Shown here: in pieces, positions 63,155-64,000 of the stretch | How the letters are laid out: each line of letters begins with the position of its first letter | Position numbering within the stretch: the stretch's first letter is position 1 | Program-made: the position numbers and the translations under genes | Notes under the pieces: model-generated | Database searches by the model: none | What the model saw: the letters and a program-made list of their open reading frames with translations, nothing else | Told to the model about the DNA's origin: nothing | From: Telluribacter humicola | GTDB taxonomy: Bacteria; Bacteroidota; Bacteroidia; Cytophagales; Spirosomataceae | Direction: 5' to 3' | Assembly (NCBI RefSeq): GCF_017355935.1 | Contig: NZ_JAFIQT010000005.1 | Span: 248,001-312,000 of the forward strand | Length of the DNA: 64,000 nt

Positions 63155-64000
63155 TTAGAAATCCAGAATCTTCGTTGATTTTTTCTCAGCAATAGCCTCT
63201 AAGGTCTTCCAGCATTGGTACAACCCACGCGGTACGTGGAAACAGCCTTTCCATTTCCCTCCTTTCAGAGGCAGCAAGGGCTCACCTTGACGATTGAGGT
63301 ACCCAAACCACTCTCCAAACTCCTGATCGGCAAATTGGCTCCAGGTATAGTCGTGTACTTTTTCAAACCACTCCCAGCATCGCTCGTCCTCCGTATGCAG
63401 GTACCCTTTGAGCAGGGTGATCAGGGTCTCCATGTGTACCCACCATAGTTTCTGATCCCATTCGAGTTGGAGCGGCGGTTGTCCTTTTACATCCATGAAG
63501 TAGAAGATACCCCCGTGCTCCCTGTCCCAACCGTATTCCAGTATATTGATAGAAATATCTACTGCTTTCCGGATCAGCGCCTGGTCAGAGTTACGGGTAG
63601 CCAGGTCCATGATAAACCACATGGCCTCCAGACCGTGCCCCGGATTGACGACACGTCCCTCAAACGAATCGGAGAACCCGCCTTCAGGGGTTATATTTTC
63701 AAGAATGATCCCCAGTTCAGGACGATAAAACTCTTCCGTAACAGCATGAATACCGTTAGCAATACAGTTTTCAACCAATTCAGGATCCAGCAAAGGCTCA
63801 ATCTCCAGTACCAGGTTGCACAGGATCATAGGCAGTGCAAAACTCTTTAAGGGTCTGGTGTCAGGATATGTTTTGTTGTATATCCCTTTTGGATTCTCTG
63901 ACCTTCTCAGGATGTTATGGAAGGTATCAACGGCTATTTTTCCGTATTCTTCGTTCTGGGTGGCCTGGTACAACTGACCATACGCCATGGAAGCAAAGCA
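63155..64000 (-). CDS. N-acylglucosamine 2-epimerase (AGE) family, partial
   Basis: The C-terminal 281 codons of an AGE/RenBP family protein; the frame runs on past the window end with no stop, so the N-terminus (about 110-130 residues, judging from the usual 390-410) is missing. Family motifs are visible: PGHGLEAMWFIMDLA and KLWWVHMETLITLLKGY, whose aromatic and His residues line the barrel. The family interconverts GlcNAc and ManNAc or cellobiose and glucosyl-mannose. The next gene (MFS) is 4 bases away. Because the gene faces out of the window, the operon promoter and possibly more sugar genes lie beyond it. Confidence 0.92.
   Translation of the reverse strand, partial: CFASMAYGQLYQATQNEEYGKIAVDTFHNILRRSENPKGIYNKTYPDTRPLKSFALPMILCNLVLEIEPLLDPELVENCIANGIHAVTEEFYRPELGIILENITPEGGFSDSFEGRVVNPGHGLEAMWFIMDLATRNSDQALIRKAVDISINILEYGWDREHGGIFYFMDVKGQPPLQLEWDQKLWWVHMETLITLLKGYLHTEDERCWEWFEKVHDYTWSQFADQEFGEWFGYLNRQGEPLLPLKGGKWKGCFHVPRGLYQCWKTLEAIAEKKSTKILDF

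Overview
The window looks like chromosomal DNA from a Bacteroidota bacterium, most likely the order Cytophagales (Spirosomataceae/Cytophagaceae-like). Support comes from two SusC/SusD pairs, CarboxypepD_reg-like plug extensions on TonB-dependent receptors, PKD lipoproteins, a FucP-type MFS carrier, very large PAS kinases, and TAnnTTTG-type -7 promoter elements instead of sigma70 boxes. I saw no tRNA, rRNA, CRISPR array, IS element or phage gene. Most genes are on the minus strand.

Layout. 1-2.4 kb: cold-shock protein, a SIS sugar isomerase with a ROK kinase, and a small lipoprotein. 2.4-6 kb: siderophore receptor plus PepSY membrane protein. 6.2-15 kb: a HEAT-repeat/cytochrome c glucose-dehydrogenase-like protein, then SusC/SusD behind a long divergent region holding two copies of a palindrome. 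15.2-16.9 kb (plus strand): Crp-family regulator, DUF4345 protein, DinB-like protein. 16.9-32.8 kb: about 14 co-directional genes that form the most unusual part of the window. They encode two caspase-fold proteases, a papain-fold protease, a lipoprotein with six PKD domains and a seven-repeat propeller, a DUF4384 protein, several unrecognised secreted proteins, an ECF-type sigma factor with a likely anti-sigma partner, a TonB-like protein and a 53-residue membrane protein. 33.5-36 kb (plus): two secreted sugar oxidoreductases. 36-39 kb: cation efflux and small envelope proteins. 39.2-46.5 kb: two divergent PAS histidine kinases, one with an overlapping response regulator. 46.7-49.2 kb: an SGNH hydrolase whose catalytic-serine block lies at the C-terminus (circular permutation) and a TlpA-like thioredoxin protein. 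49.3-64 kb: a carbohydrate region with a PQQ-dehydrogenase/PKD/cytochrome/CBM protein, a ROK repressor, an FAD oxidoreductase, SusD/SusC, DUF4127, an MFS carrier and an N-acylglucosamine 2-epimerase cut by the window end.

How they may work together. Both ends look like glycan or amino-sugar scavenging: SusCD import, an MFS carrier, an epimerase, a ROK kinase and an isomerase, with periplasmic sugar oxidation by three different glucose/sorbosone-dehydrogenase-like propellers. The central protease island looks like a secreted or periplasmic proteolytic system with its own sigma/anti-sigma switch. Its purpose cannot be read from sequence; envelope stress, defence, predation and programmed death are all open. 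All functional assignments come from reading the translated sequences by eye, without database searches.
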